Source of the DNA: JAABRB01 sp963735025
Lineage (GTDB): Bacteria; Pseudomonadota; Gammaproteobacteria; Burkholderiales; SG8-39
Length of the DNA stretch: 64,000 nt
Assembly: GCA_963735025.1 (NCBI GenBank)
Contig: CAVTJG010000009.1
Location: 1,488,001 to 1,552,000, forward strand
Direction of reading: 5' to 3'
Part shown: piece by piece, positions 26,577 to 34,838 of the stretch
How the letters are laid out: each line of letters opens with the position of its first letter
Position numbering within the stretch: the stretch's first letter is position 1
Notes under the pieces: generated by a model
Databases searched by the model: none
Told to the model about the DNA's origin: nothing
What the model saw: only the letters and a program-made list of their open reading frames with translations
Program-made: the position numbers and the translations under genes

Positions 26577-28198
26577 CGGCGGGACCGCGCAAGGTGACGG
26601 CACAACGTGGCGCGACGCTACGTTGCAAGGGCTGGCGACAGGAGGCAATCCTGCGGTTGCTGGAAAACAATCTCGAGAACGCCGAGAACCCGGAAGCGCT
26701 CGTCGTCTACATGTCGGTTGCCAAGGCTGCGCGCGACTGGGAATCCTTCGATCTGATCGTGCGCGCGCTCCGGAATCTGGAGGAGGGCCACACGCTCGTC
26801 ATGCAGTCGGGCAAGCCCATCGGCGTGTTCCGGACACGCGCGGACGGTCCACTCGTCGTGATGGCGAACGGCAACCTCGTTCCGGCGTGGTCCAGCGACG
26901 ATCAGGTGGACGACTTCGTTGCGAAGGGGCTCACCATCGTGCCGGGTTTCACTGCCGCGGCATGGCAGTACATCGGCAGCCAGGGGATCGTTCAAGGCAC
27001 CTACGAAACCTTCCTCGCCTGCGCGCACAAGCATTTCGGCGGAACGCTTCGCGGACGTTGGGTGGTGACGGGCGGATGCGGGGGCATGGGTGGTGCACAG
27101 CCGCTAGCGGGTTACATGGCGGGCGCCGCGACACTGGTGGTCGAGGCGGACGCGGCCAAGATCCGGAGGCGCATCGAAACCGGATATTGCCAGCACCTTG
27201 CGACCAATCTCGACGACGCCCTGGCGCTGGTGGACGCGGCGCGGACGAAGGGCGAGGCGGTCTCGGTCGGGCTAGTCGGCAATTGTGCCGACGTCCTGCC
27301 CGAGCTCCTGCGCCGCAACCTCGTCCCGGACATCGTGACCGACCAGACATCGACCGAGCTCATCGGCGGTTACGTGCCCGCCTCGTTGCCGCTCGATGAG
27401 ACAAAACGCCTCTGGGCGGCGGAGCCCGAGAGCGTCAAGCCGCTCGCGTACGAGTCCATGCGGGTGCACGTCGAAGCGATGGCCGAGCTGCAGAGCCGCG
27501 GCGCGGTGGTCTTCGAATATGGCAACAACATCCGCATGCGCGCCACGGCCGGCGGAGCCAAGCGCGCGTTCGAGGTCCCGTCGTTCGTCGATCTCTTCAT
27601 CCGGCCGTACTTCTGCGAGGGTATCGGACCCTTCCGCTGGATCTCGATATCGGGCGAACCTGGGGATATCCACGCGATCGACGCCCTCATCGAGCGCGAG
27701 TTCGCGGCAAATGAGCGGCTCTGCGCGTGGATCGCGAAGGCGCGCGAGCACGTGAAGTTTCAGGGCCTGCCGGCGCGCATCGGCTGGCTCGGTCACGGTG
27801 AACGCACCCGCCTCGCGTTGCTCGTGAACGAAATGGTCGCGCGCGGCGAGGTGTCCGGCCCGATCGCATTCACGCGTGACCATCTGGACGCGGCTTCGGC
27901 GGCGATGCCCTATCGCGAGACCGAGAACATGCGCGACGGTAGCGACGCCGTCTCCGACTGGCCCATTCTCAATGCACTCCTGAATGGTGCGGCGGGCGCC
28001 GATCTCGTCACCGTGCACCAGCTCTGCGATTACGGTCAGAGCGCGGGCGTGACCCTGGTTGCCGATGGCACGCCCGGGGCGGGCGTGCGCATCGAGCGGG
28101 TGCTCGATTGCGACACGGGTCTCGGCGTGCTGCGTCTCGCGGACGCGGGCTACGAGACGGCGCTTGCGGCGAAGGCGCGCCACGGCCTGGGGCTGTAA
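26573..28198 (+). CDS. Divergent urocanase-family hydratase (HutU paralogue)
   Basis: A 541-aa urocanase-superfamily protein, clearly related to hutU at 16314-17996. It retains the NAD-binding GGMGGAQPLA (about 170-179), YGNNIR, RPYFCEGIGPFRW and RDHLDAASAAMPYRETENM. Several substrate-side motifs differ. The catalytic-loop Cys is Gly404 in PARIGWLG, YGQMTAGSW is VPGFTAAAW, YGGIGKAARN is YMSVAKAARD, and the Gly-rich FHHGGGVGMGYS is VHQLCDYGQSAG. The core NAD chemistry looks kept while substrate recognition has changed. Urocanase relatives acting on thiourocanate or S-methyl-thiourocanate are known, so a modified urocanate is a reasonable guess. It is coupled to livF by ATGA. Confidence 0.85.
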   Translation: MTAGPRKVTAQRGATLRCKGWRQEAILRLLENNLENAENPEALVVYMSVAKAARDWESFDLIVRALRNLEEGHTLVMQSGKPIGVFRTRADGPLVVMANGNLVPAWSSDDQVDDFVAKGLTIVPGFTAAAWQYIGSQGIVQGTYETFLACAHKHFGGTLRGRWVVTGGCGGMGGAQPLAGYMAGAATLVVEADAAKIRRRIETGYCQHLATNLDDALALVDAARTKGEAVSVGLVGNCADVLPELLRRNLVPDIVTDQTSTELIGGYVPASLPLDETKRLWAAEPESVKPLAYESMRVHVEAMAELQSRGAVVFEYGNNIRMRATAGGAKRAFEVPSFVDLFIRPYFCEGIGPFRWISISGEPGDIHAIDALIEREFAANERLCAWIAKAREHVKFQGLPARIGWLGHGERTRLALLVNEMVARGEVSGPIAFTRDHLDAASAAMPYRETENMRDGSDAVSDWPILNALLNGAAGADLVTVHQLCDYGQSAGVTLVADGTPGAGVRIERVLDCDTGLGVLRLADAGYETALAAKARHGLGL

Positions 28199-28254
28199 CG
28201 CGCGGTTCGCCGACCGGTCGCGGCGCGATTGTTCGCGACGGAACGGTCAGTAAG

Positions 28255-28671
28255 CTACTTGGCCGTGCACTTGCCGACGAGTCTTCCGGCGTACTCGGTA
28301 GTAATGTTGGTGGTCTCGCCGTCCATCTTGCCGCTCAACCGCATAATGCCCTGGTAGCTGCTCGGGCCAGTGGTCATTTCGCCGGTCCCGCTCATCGCGT
28401 CCTTGCCAGTGCATGTCACACGGAAGGTAGTGCGGTTGCCGACGGTGTTGCGGTCCGAGAACTGGCATTCGCCCTGCATGGGTGGCATCAGGCCGTCGCT
28501 CTGCCCTGCTTTCCCGCAAACCTGGACCGTCATGCCCGGCATGCGCATGCCCTCCATGGTCATGCTCGAAGTGACTTCCCAGAGATTGTCGGGTCCCGTC
28601 TGGGCAAAGCCGGGTACCGTCCCGATGAGCGAGATGCCGAGGGCGAGCACAGCGAATTTAAGGATCTTCAT
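28255..28671 (-). CDS. DUF3617-type small exported protein
   Basis: A 138-aa protein with a signal peptide (MKILKFAVLALGISLIGTVPGFAQ) and a mature region resembling DUF3617 (LWEVTSSMTMEGMRMPGMTVQVCGK, TGKDAMSGTGEMTTG, then GRLVGKC near the end). It is rich in Met and has four Cys after the signal peptide, which could form disulfides. It is convergent with the urocanase paralogue, 56 bp away, and is not an obvious member of any neighbouring operon. Its function is unknown. Confidence 0.82.
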   Translation of the reverse strand: MKILKFAVLALGISLIGTVPGFAQTGPDNLWEVTSSMTMEGMRMPGMTVQVCGKAGQSDGLMPPMQGECQFSDRNTVGNRTTFRVTCTGKDAMSGTGEMTTGPSSYQGIMRLSGKMDGETTNITTEYAGRLVGKCTAK

Positions 28672-28876
28672 GGGATTGCTGCTCCCTAGTGGAAAAACGA
28701 TCGTGCGGACCTTGTTCGCCTCCGTCGTGTGCTGCGACGCGCCGCCCAGCCGGGGGCGGTGCGGATTCTAGCGCAGCGGGGAAACTACCGGTCGGGAGAA
28801 AGAGCGCAGGCGGCTTTACCGGGCAATGCGAACGCTTTAGGCTAGGCCCGGGTCAGGACATCCGGTGGAGAGAAAC

Positions 28877-29338
28877 ATGGCAAAGTCGAGCACAATCGAG
28901 ATACCCCGCGTGGACCACATCGGGATCCGGGTGAAGGACCTGGATCGGGCAATGAAGTTCTACACCGTGCTCGGGTTCACGTTGCACGCCAAGGCCACAA
29001 ATGACGCCGTGGCGATCGTCAAGAATGCCAACGACGTCGAGCTCAACCTCATCTACAACGCGAACGCCGACGCTGGCGAGAAGAACATTCTCATGGACGT
29101 GGGCGAGAAGTATCCCGGCTACACTCACGTCGCGCTGCGCGTCGCGTCGATCAAGGCCACTATCGAGACCCTGCGGGAGCACGACATCCGGATCACGCAG
29201 GGGCCCGTCGCTTTCGGCCGCGACGGCCACGTCTCGGTGTTCGTGCGCGATCCGGACCTGAACGTCGTCGAGCTGCGCGGTCGCAAAGAGGATCTCTCCT
29301 CGCTCGGCGGCGTGGAGGAGTACGTGCCCTTGAACTAA
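28877..29338 (+). CDS. VOC-superfamily (glyoxalase/dioxygenase fold) protein
   Basis: A 153-aa single-module vicinal-oxygen-chelate protein. The pattern VDHIGIRVKDLDRAMKFYTVLGF, then YTHVALRVASIKATIETL and VSVFVRDPDLNVVELRGR, provides plausible metal ligands (His in DHIGI, His in THVAL, Glu in VVELR). GGAGAG precedes the ATG at 28877. It is followed by RidA-family and acyl-CoA ligase genes on the same strand, which suggests a small catabolic unit. The 205-bp upstream gap presumably holds its promoter and that of the divergent DUF3617 gene, but I saw no clear boxes. Confidence 0.88.
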   Translation: MAKSSTIEIPRVDHIGIRVKDLDRAMKFYTVLGFTLHAKATNDAVAIVKNANDVELNLIYNANADAGEKNILMDVGEKYPGYTHVALRVASIKATIETLREHDIRITQGPVAFGRDGHVSVFVRDPDLNVVELRGRKEDLSSLGGVEEYVPLN

Positions 29339-29419
29339 AGATTGCCGCGGGTGACCACCCGGGCGACTCGACGCTTCGGCGATTCGGGAATTCGAGATCA
29401 GTCATAACCAGGAGGAGCC

Positions 29420-29833
29420 ATGGCACAGGCCAAGCGCAAGAACGTCGTCTCCGACAAGCTTTACTCGCGCGTTGCAAACGGCAAGGCGTTGTTCCCGCAC
29501 GCGGTGTCCGTCGAGGGCAAGCGGCTGATTTTCCTTTCCGGGCAGCTTGCATGGGACAAGGACGGGAAGCTCGTGGGCGAAGGCGACATGCGGGCGCAGT
29601 TCCGCCAGGTCTGCGAGAACCTCAAGGAAGTGCTCGTCGCATCCGATGCGGGACTCGAGAACATCGTGAAGACCAGCACCTTCGTCACCGACATGGGCGA
29701 GTTCTTCAAGTGCGTCGATATCCGGCACGAGTATTTCGGACCCGGATGGCCGACCAGCACCACGGTCGAGGTGAGCAAGCTCGCAGTGCCGGGCGCGCTG
29801 GTGGAGATCGAAGCGATCGCGGTGGTGGGCTAG
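29420..29833 (+). CDS. RidA/YjgF-family protein
   Basis: A 137-aa RidA-family protein; relatives hydrolyse reactive enamines or imines. The family core is visible in IFLSGQLAWDKDGKLVGEGDMRAQ, FRQVCENLKEVLVASDAGLENIVKTSTFVTDM and a C-terminal STTVEVSKLAVPGALVEIEAIAVV. The conserved catalytic Arg usually near residue 105 (RxxVEV context) is not obvious: the corresponding region reads GWPTSTTVEV, so imine deaminase activity is doubtful. AGGAGG lies about 5 bases before the ATG. A REP-like element separates it from the ligase. Confidence 0.88.
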   Translation: MAQAKRKNVVSDKLYSRVANGKALFPHAVSVEGKRLIFLSGQLAWDKDGKLVGEGDMRAQFRQVCENLKEVLVASDAGLENIVKTSTFVTDMGEFFKCVDIRHEYFGPGWPTSTTVEVSKLAVPGALVEIEAIAVVG

Positions 29834-29852
29834 GGAGGTGCTTCCGGGCTCC

Positions 29853-29927
29853 GTCATTCCCGCGTAGGCGGGAATCCAGGCCGAGCCCGTTCGATGGTTA
29901 CTGGATCCCCGCCAACGCCGGGATGAC
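29853..29927. repeat. REP-like paired-hairpin element, copy 2
   Basis: GTCATTCCCGCGTAGGCGGGAAT at the left and a second hairpin with ATCCCCGCC...GGGATGAC at the right match the architecture of the copy at 23233. It lies between the RidA and acyl-CoA ligase genes, only about 9 bp before the ligase ATG, so it may influence ligase expression. Confidence 0.85.
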
Positions 29928-29935
29928 GTCGTTGC

Positions 29936-31516
29936 ATGGAACTGTCGCATCCCTCTCACAAGCGCCTGACGCCCGGTCAGCACGTCGCCACCTCCGGCGA
30001 GATTCTGCGGTATGCGGCGACCACTTTCGGCGACAAGATCGGTGTCGTCGACGGCGATCAGCACTGGACCTACGCGGAAGTCGACAGCCTGGCCAACCAG
30101 TTTGCGAATGCCGTCGAGTCCGAACTGGCCGGCACGGACGGCCGGGTCGGAATCATGGCGCGCAACTCCGCCGAGTACGTCTTCGCCCATTTCGGGATCG
30201 CGCGCACCGGCCGGACCGGCATCAATTTCCCGACGCGCAGCACGGTCGACGAATTGATCCGGGCAATCACGCTGACGAACCCCGCGATTCTGGTCGTCGA
30301 CGGCAGCACCGCCAGGATCGCAGGCGAGGCAATTTGCGCGCTCGCTGCGCCGCCGAAGCTCGTTTGCATCGACCGTATCGACTCGCGTGGCATGACGTCG
30401 TTCGAAGATTTTGTGCGCGATCGTTCCATGGCTGCGCCAGCTATCGCGGCGGACCCCGATGGCCCCGGCTCGATCATCTTCTCCGGGGGCACGACCGGAG
30501 ACCCGAAGGCGGCGTTGTCGACTCAGCGTGCGCGGGCGATCTCGGCGATGGCGGGCGTCGAGGACTTCCGCATCGACAGCGATGTCGTGGCCGGATTCAC
30601 CGTGCCGTTCTCCCACGCCGCCGGGCTGTTCTCCTGGTTCCAGCCCGCGGTGCTCGCGGGTTGCACAGGCGTGATCGTGCCCAGATGGGATCCGGCGCTC
30701 TTGATGCGACTGTCGGAGCAGCATCGGATCTCGATGGTTTTCGCCGTGCCGGCCCAGCTCGCGCTGCTCTTGAATCATCCCGACTTCGATCCGGCGCGGA
30801 TGAAGTCGCTGACGACGATCGTGCTGGGCGGCGCGGCGGCGCCGCGCGACTTGATCGAGCGGGCGGAAGCTGCGCTGCCATGGCTGACGTGCGCGCGCGC
30901 CTATGGCTCCACCGAGACCGGCCACCTGGCGGCGCAGTTCAAGCCGGATCGCGAACAGGTCTACGAAGGACTCAATCAGCCGGGCGGGCGCCTGGAGATC
31001 GAAGTGTTCAGATCACCCGGTGCGGCGGCTGCAGAGGGAGAGGTCGGCGAAGTGGCAACGCGCGGGCCGCATCTCATGCGCGAGTATCTCGGCGACCCTG
31101 CGGCAACGGTGGAGTATTTCAGGACCGACGACACCGGCGAGCGCTGGGGCTGGACGGGCGATCTCGCGATGAAGCACGCGGGATACATCAGTCTCGTCGG
31201 CAGGTCGAAGGACGTGATCATTTCCGGTGGCTACAACGTCTATCCCGGTGAACTGGAAGAAGCGCTGCTCAGCCATCGCGATGTCGGAGATTGTGCGGTG
31301 TTTGCAATGCTCGATCCCACCTGGGGCGAGTTGCCGGTTGCCGCGGTCGTCCCGGCCAGTGCGACACCCGATGCGAATGCGATCATCGCGCACGTCGCGG
31401 AGCGGGTCGCACGCCATAAGCGCGTGCGCAGGGTCTTCTTCGTCGAACGTATTCCGCGCACGCCGGCAGGGAAGGTTCAACGGCATATCCTGATGCAGCA
31501 GTGCCTCGGTGGCTGA
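29936..31516 (+). CDS. AMP-binding acyl-CoA synthetase/ligase
   Basis: A 526-aa ANL-superfamily enzyme that would activate a carboxylic acid as an acyl adenylate and transfer it to CoA. Motifs are IIFSGGTTGDPKAAL (P-loop), YGSTETG, GWTGDLA, GRSKDVIISGGYNVYPGELEEAL and the catalytic Lys in PRTPAGKVQRH. The substrate is unknown; neighbouring VOC and RidA genes do not define it. It converges on the GTPase gene, stops 13 bp apart. A degraded copy of its last ~85 codons lies at 34550-34810, beyond the GTPase/DUF2868 pair. Confidence 0.92.
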   Translation: MELSHPSHKRLTPGQHVATSGEILRYAATTFGDKIGVVDGDQHWTYAEVDSLANQFANAVESELAGTDGRVGIMARNSAEYVFAHFGIARTGRTGINFPTRSTVDELIRAITLTNPAILVVDGSTARIAGEAICALAAPPKLVCIDRIDSRGMTSFEDFVRDRSMAAPAIAADPDGPGSIIFSGGTTGDPKAALSTQRARAISAMAGVEDFRIDSDVVAGFTVPFSHAAGLFSWFQPAVLAGCTGVIVPRWDPALLMRLSEQHRISMVFAVPAQLALLLNHPDFDPARMKSLTTIVLGGAAAPRDLIERAEAALPWLTCARAYGSTETGHLAAQFKPDREQVYEGLNQPGGRLEIEVFRSPGAAAAEGEVGEVATRGPHLMREYLGDPAATVEYFRTDDTGERWGWTGDLAMKHAGYISLVGRSKDVIISGGYNVYPGELEEALLSHRDVGDCAVFAMLDPTWGELPVAAVVPASATPDANAIIAHVAERVARHKRVRRVFFVERIPRTPAGKVQRHILMQQCLGG

Positions 31517-31528
31517 AATCGCGGTCGA

Positions 31529-33028
31529 TCAGTTTTGATCGGCGGCCACTTGGGCGCTGGCCGTGCCCGTAAGGGTTCCCGGATAAAGCTGCCCGAGCAG
31601 ATCACGCGAAGCTCCGGTCAGCAGTTCCTGCATCGCAGCCGCGAGCGTTTCGGACACGCACTCAGCGGTACGCCTTGCCCATAGCGCAGAAAGCGTGTCG
31701 CGACGGGCCTCGATCACTTTCTTCACTGTCTCGCTCCAGAAATCCGGATACCCGCGCTCGGTCCATTCGCCACGCCCGCGGCCGTAATGCGCGACGGCGA
31801 GGTAGCGGAGCAATGCGCCGGCCACGAGTTCTTCGAGGACCGTCTTGTCCCATTGCACCGTGGTGGTCTTCGCACCCCGCAGGAAGTTGTAGCCGCGCGC
31901 GAGCCCTGCGCCGCCCAGCGCGCCGATCAGCCCGCCGACGAGCATGCCTGCGCCGAACGTGAGCCCGCCCGAGGCGAGGTCGGCCTTGAGCCCTGCCAGC
32001 GCACCGGTCACCACGCCGCCGACGAGCGCCGACTTGCCTTCGCTCAGGCCGCGCTTGACGGCGTAATTTTCGGCAAGCCTTTCCAGCACGTTGCGTGCAG
32101 CGTGCCCGCCGAGGCCATGGATGGCGATGAGCCGATCGGTGGTCTGCCGGATGTCGGTGTCGAGACGCTCGGCGAGCGCGCGCATGGCGGGCCCGAGCGG
32201 GCCCGACTCGTCCGCGCGCCCGATTCCGAGTGCGGAACCGACCTCCCGGAGGCGCGAGCGCAGGCCCGCTTCGTCGACGACCTCGCGATCGCACGCCGCG
32301 CGCGCGAGCTGCGCTGCAAGCGCTTCCAGGGCCGCCTCGAACTGGCCCAGCCGCTGCCCCATCCACGCAGCTTGCAGGCGCTCGAAAGCGGGTCGCTTCG
32401 GCGCCGGAAGAACTTCGGTTACGGCGCGAAGCAGCGTGATCTCCTGCACCCAGCACCGCGCAAACGCATCCAGGGTGAGCACGTTCCGGACTACTTCGTA
32501 CTGTGCGACGTGCGCACGCCAGCGCGCTTCCTCGGCCTCCTCCTCCTGGCGGGGGCGCGGCACGCCGGTCTGGTTGAGGAGGACCAGGGCCGGCTTTCCG
32601 ATCCACGTCAAGATACGCATCTCGGGCCCGACGTAGCCCGCATCCGACGGCATTTCCGCCGCATTCACGAGATAGAGCACAACGTCGGCGTGATCGCGGA
32701 CATTCTTCGCTGCCTGCTGGGACGACCAGAACGGGCGGTCCCGAAAACGATCCCAAGTCGATGAAAACAGTCGCCCGACCGGATTTCCCGATTGCTCGAG
32801 GCGCCGGGCGAGCCGCACGCTGTCGCCGAACCCTGGCGTGTCCCAGAGACGAATTGCGTCACCCTCGGGCGTCTCGATCAGCGTGTGGACCTCGGCAAAC
32901 GCGGTGACGTGGGGCTCGTCGCGTACTTCACCGATGTCCTGTCCGAGCAGCGTCCGCGCAAGAGTCGTCTTGCCTGCATTGGTGTGCGAGACGAGCGAAA
33001 GCTCGATCCGCTGCGGCCCCTCGCTCAT
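31529..33028 (-). CDS. Era-like GTPase with DUF3482 domain
   Basis: A 499-aa protein. The N-terminal G domain has Walker A SHTNAGKTTL and a G3-like LWDTPGFGD; the G4 position reads LLNQTG rather than a standard NKxD. The C-terminal half has a glycine-rich hydrophobic hairpin (about residues 335-385: ALVGGVVTGALAGLKADLASGG, GAGMLVGGLIGALGGAGLARG) that may insert into the membrane, as in DUF3482 proteins. Its ATG overlaps the stop of the DUF2868 gene (ATGA), a pairing that recurs in proteobacteria. The biological role is not established. Confidence 0.9.
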   Translation of the reverse strand: MSEGPQRIELSLVSHTNAGKTTLARTLLGQDIGEVRDEPHVTAFAEVHTLIETPEGDAIRLWDTPGFGDSVRLARRLEQSGNPVGRLFSSTWDRFRDRPFWSSQQAAKNVRDHADVVLYLVNAAEMPSDAGYVGPEMRILTWIGKPALVLLNQTGVPRPRQEEEAEEARWRAHVAQYEVVRNVLTLDAFARCWVQEITLLRAVTEVLPAPKRPAFERLQAAWMGQRLGQFEAALEALAAQLARAACDREVVDEAGLRSRLREVGSALGIGRADESGPLGPAMRALAERLDTDIRQTTDRLIAIHGLGGHAARNVLERLAENYAVKRGLSEGKSALVGGVVTGALAGLKADLASGGLTFGAGMLVGGLIGALGGAGLARGYNFLRGAKTTTVQWDKTVLEELVAGALLRYLAVAHYGRGRGEWTERGYPDFWSETVKKVIEARRDTLSALWARRTAECVSETLAAAMQELLTGASRDLLGQLYPGTLTGTASAQVAADQN

Positions 33029-34526
33029 ACCGCGACCTCCGGCGCATGCGCTTGATCGAGCGCTCGCGCGAGCTCACGCTCCGCATGGCCGCTATCCGCC
33101 GTCTCCAGGTCCGCAAATACCGGCTCGCGCGCCTGCCCGGCGAACATCCGCCGCCAAGCGTCCTGGCGCTCCGCCCGCCGTCCGGGATCCGCCGGCGAAC
33201 CGCTGGGTAAATCCCGATTCGTCGACGATCACGATCAGCGGGACTCCGCTCGCCAATCGGCCGGCGATCGCCTCGACAAATGCGCCCTGGTTCTCCGGCT
33301 CCGGTGTCGCAGTCATCGCAAACAGCGCGATGACGAGCGCAAGTGGGGCCGTCGGCACAGCGTCCGGAGGAATCGCCTCTTCACCGCCGAACGGCACCGA
33401 ACTCGCTATTTCGAAAACGCTCTGCGGACCGAACACGCGGCCAACGAGAGCATTGAGTGCGAGCGTCGCGCGGGGCGACGGAACATATCCGTAGGGGACC
33501 ACGTGAACCTGTGCTGCCTCACCCCGGAAGCCGCGTACCAGGCGCTGGAAGTACGCTTCCTCGAGCCGCAACGGAAAGCGGGTTGCGAGTCGGTGTTCGG
33601 CAAGCCACGCGCCGAGCGCGAGCAGGGCCCGCGGTAGCAACACGAACAGCGCAAAAGTCGCCGCATAGAGATGGATCCACGGCGCGGCATTCTCGCCGTC
33701 GCCCGCGCTGAAACGAAGCTCGGCGAAGTGTGCGGCGCCGGGGAGTTCGATGCCGGTCAGCGCCGCCGCCGGGCCGAGAACGATCGAGAGGAGCCAATGC
33801 GCCTGCTCCGGGCCCAGAAAAGTGCTTTCCCAGCCGGCGCGATACTCGAAGGCGAGGCCGCGCATGTAGAGTCCCGCGATCGCGCCGACTGCGAAGGTCG
33901 CCGCGGCGATGTGCAGCACGCGCGCGATCCGCGCGGCCACGAGACGCGCCGTCGCTTGTGTCCAGTCGTGCGCAAACACCGCGAGCGCCGATGTCACGCC
34001 CGCCTCGCGCGGTCGCGGGCGGCGCGTCGCCGGCGACGGCGTGCCCGGCCCGCGCGACGACGCGCGCGATCGGCCCGAGGGAGTGCACCGAGATCTTCGC
34101 AATGCGCGCTCCGGCGCGCGTCGCGATCAGTGCGTACACGGCGAAATTCCACGCGAGGAGGCCCATGTGCGGGAACGCGAGTACGTTGATACGCTTTCCG
34201 GGACCGATCGCGTCGATGGCCAGGCCGAGCACGAAAGCCGCCGCGACGACGACCCATCCGACCCAGGGCCGCCACTCGACGGCGCGCAGCGCACGGAGAA
34301 CGCTTCGATGGCGCGACCCGAGCCGTTCGACTGCAAGCGCGGCACGACGCGCGAGGAAGGCGTCGCGACCTCCGCCGGCCCCCACGACTTCCGCCGCCGC
34401 GCGGCTCGCCCAGGCGCGATCATCGTCGCTCCATATTTCAGGCGACACGGTGCCGGCCTCGAATGCGCGGACAAGCAGGACGTTTCGGGCTGCGGCCTCG
34501 TTCACTCCGGCGAAGAAAGGAATCAT
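33025..34526 (-). CDS. DUF2868-type membrane protein (two frameshifts)
   Basis: A predicted integral membrane protein partnered with the GTPase. The first part (NEAAARNVLLVRAFEAG, DDRAWASRAAAEVVG, VGWVVVAAAFVLGLAID, FPHMGLLAWNFAVYALI) is in one frame to about 34020. The next (VFAHDWTQATARLVAARIARVLHIAAATFAVGAIAGLYMRGL, YRAGWESTFLG) continues in another to about 33190. A third frame finishes with ERQDAWRRMFAGQAREPVFADLE and ends at 33025, overlapping the GTPase start. Both breaks are in very GC-rich runs and flank well conserved text, so sequence errors are likely. The ATG at 34526 or the GTG at 34505 may be the start. Confidence 0.8.
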
Positions 34527-34549
34527 GCGGAAGCGGCGAGTGTACGCGA

Positions 34550-34810
34550 TCGCAACTCGCCCTTCGCGACGTCGGGGATTGCGCCGTGTTCGCGATGCCC
34601 GATTCCACCTGGGGGGAGCTGCCGGCCGCCGCGATCGTCGCGGCCCGTGCGATCCCCGATGCGGAGGAAATCCTGGCCCACGTCGCCGAGCGGGTCGCAC
34701 GCCACAAGCGCGTGCGCAAGGGCTTCTTCGTCGCGCGGATTCCGCGCACGCCGGCCGGGGAGGTTCAGCGGCATCTCCTCAGGCGGCAGTGCCTGGGGGA
34801 AAAACGCTAG
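34550..34810 (+). pseudogene. 3' remnant of a second acyl-CoA ligase gene
   Basis: The plus-strand frame encodes RDVGDCAVFAMPDSTWGELPAAAIV, AHVAERVARHKRVRKGFFVARIPRTPAGEVQRH and ends QCLGEKR. This aligns closely with the last ~85 codons of the ligase at 29936-31516 at protein and DNA level. Everything N-terminal is missing, and the catalytic Lys of PAGK is Glu (PAGE). It begins about 24 bp from the DUF2868 start. I infer a tandem paralogue whose 5' part was lost when the GTPase/DUF2868 segment arrived or rearranged. Confidence 0.85.
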
Positions 34811-34838
34811 CGAGGGTGTAAGATCCTCGCGTGGCTAG
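34807..34838. terminator. Possible bidirectional hairpin between convergent genes
   Basis: GCGAGG (34810-34815) pairs with CCTCGC (34825-34830), and outer GCTAGC copies flank them. It lies exactly between the ligase remnant and the convergent Crp/Fnr gene. There is no strong U-tract, so it is a weak candidate. Confidence 0.3.
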
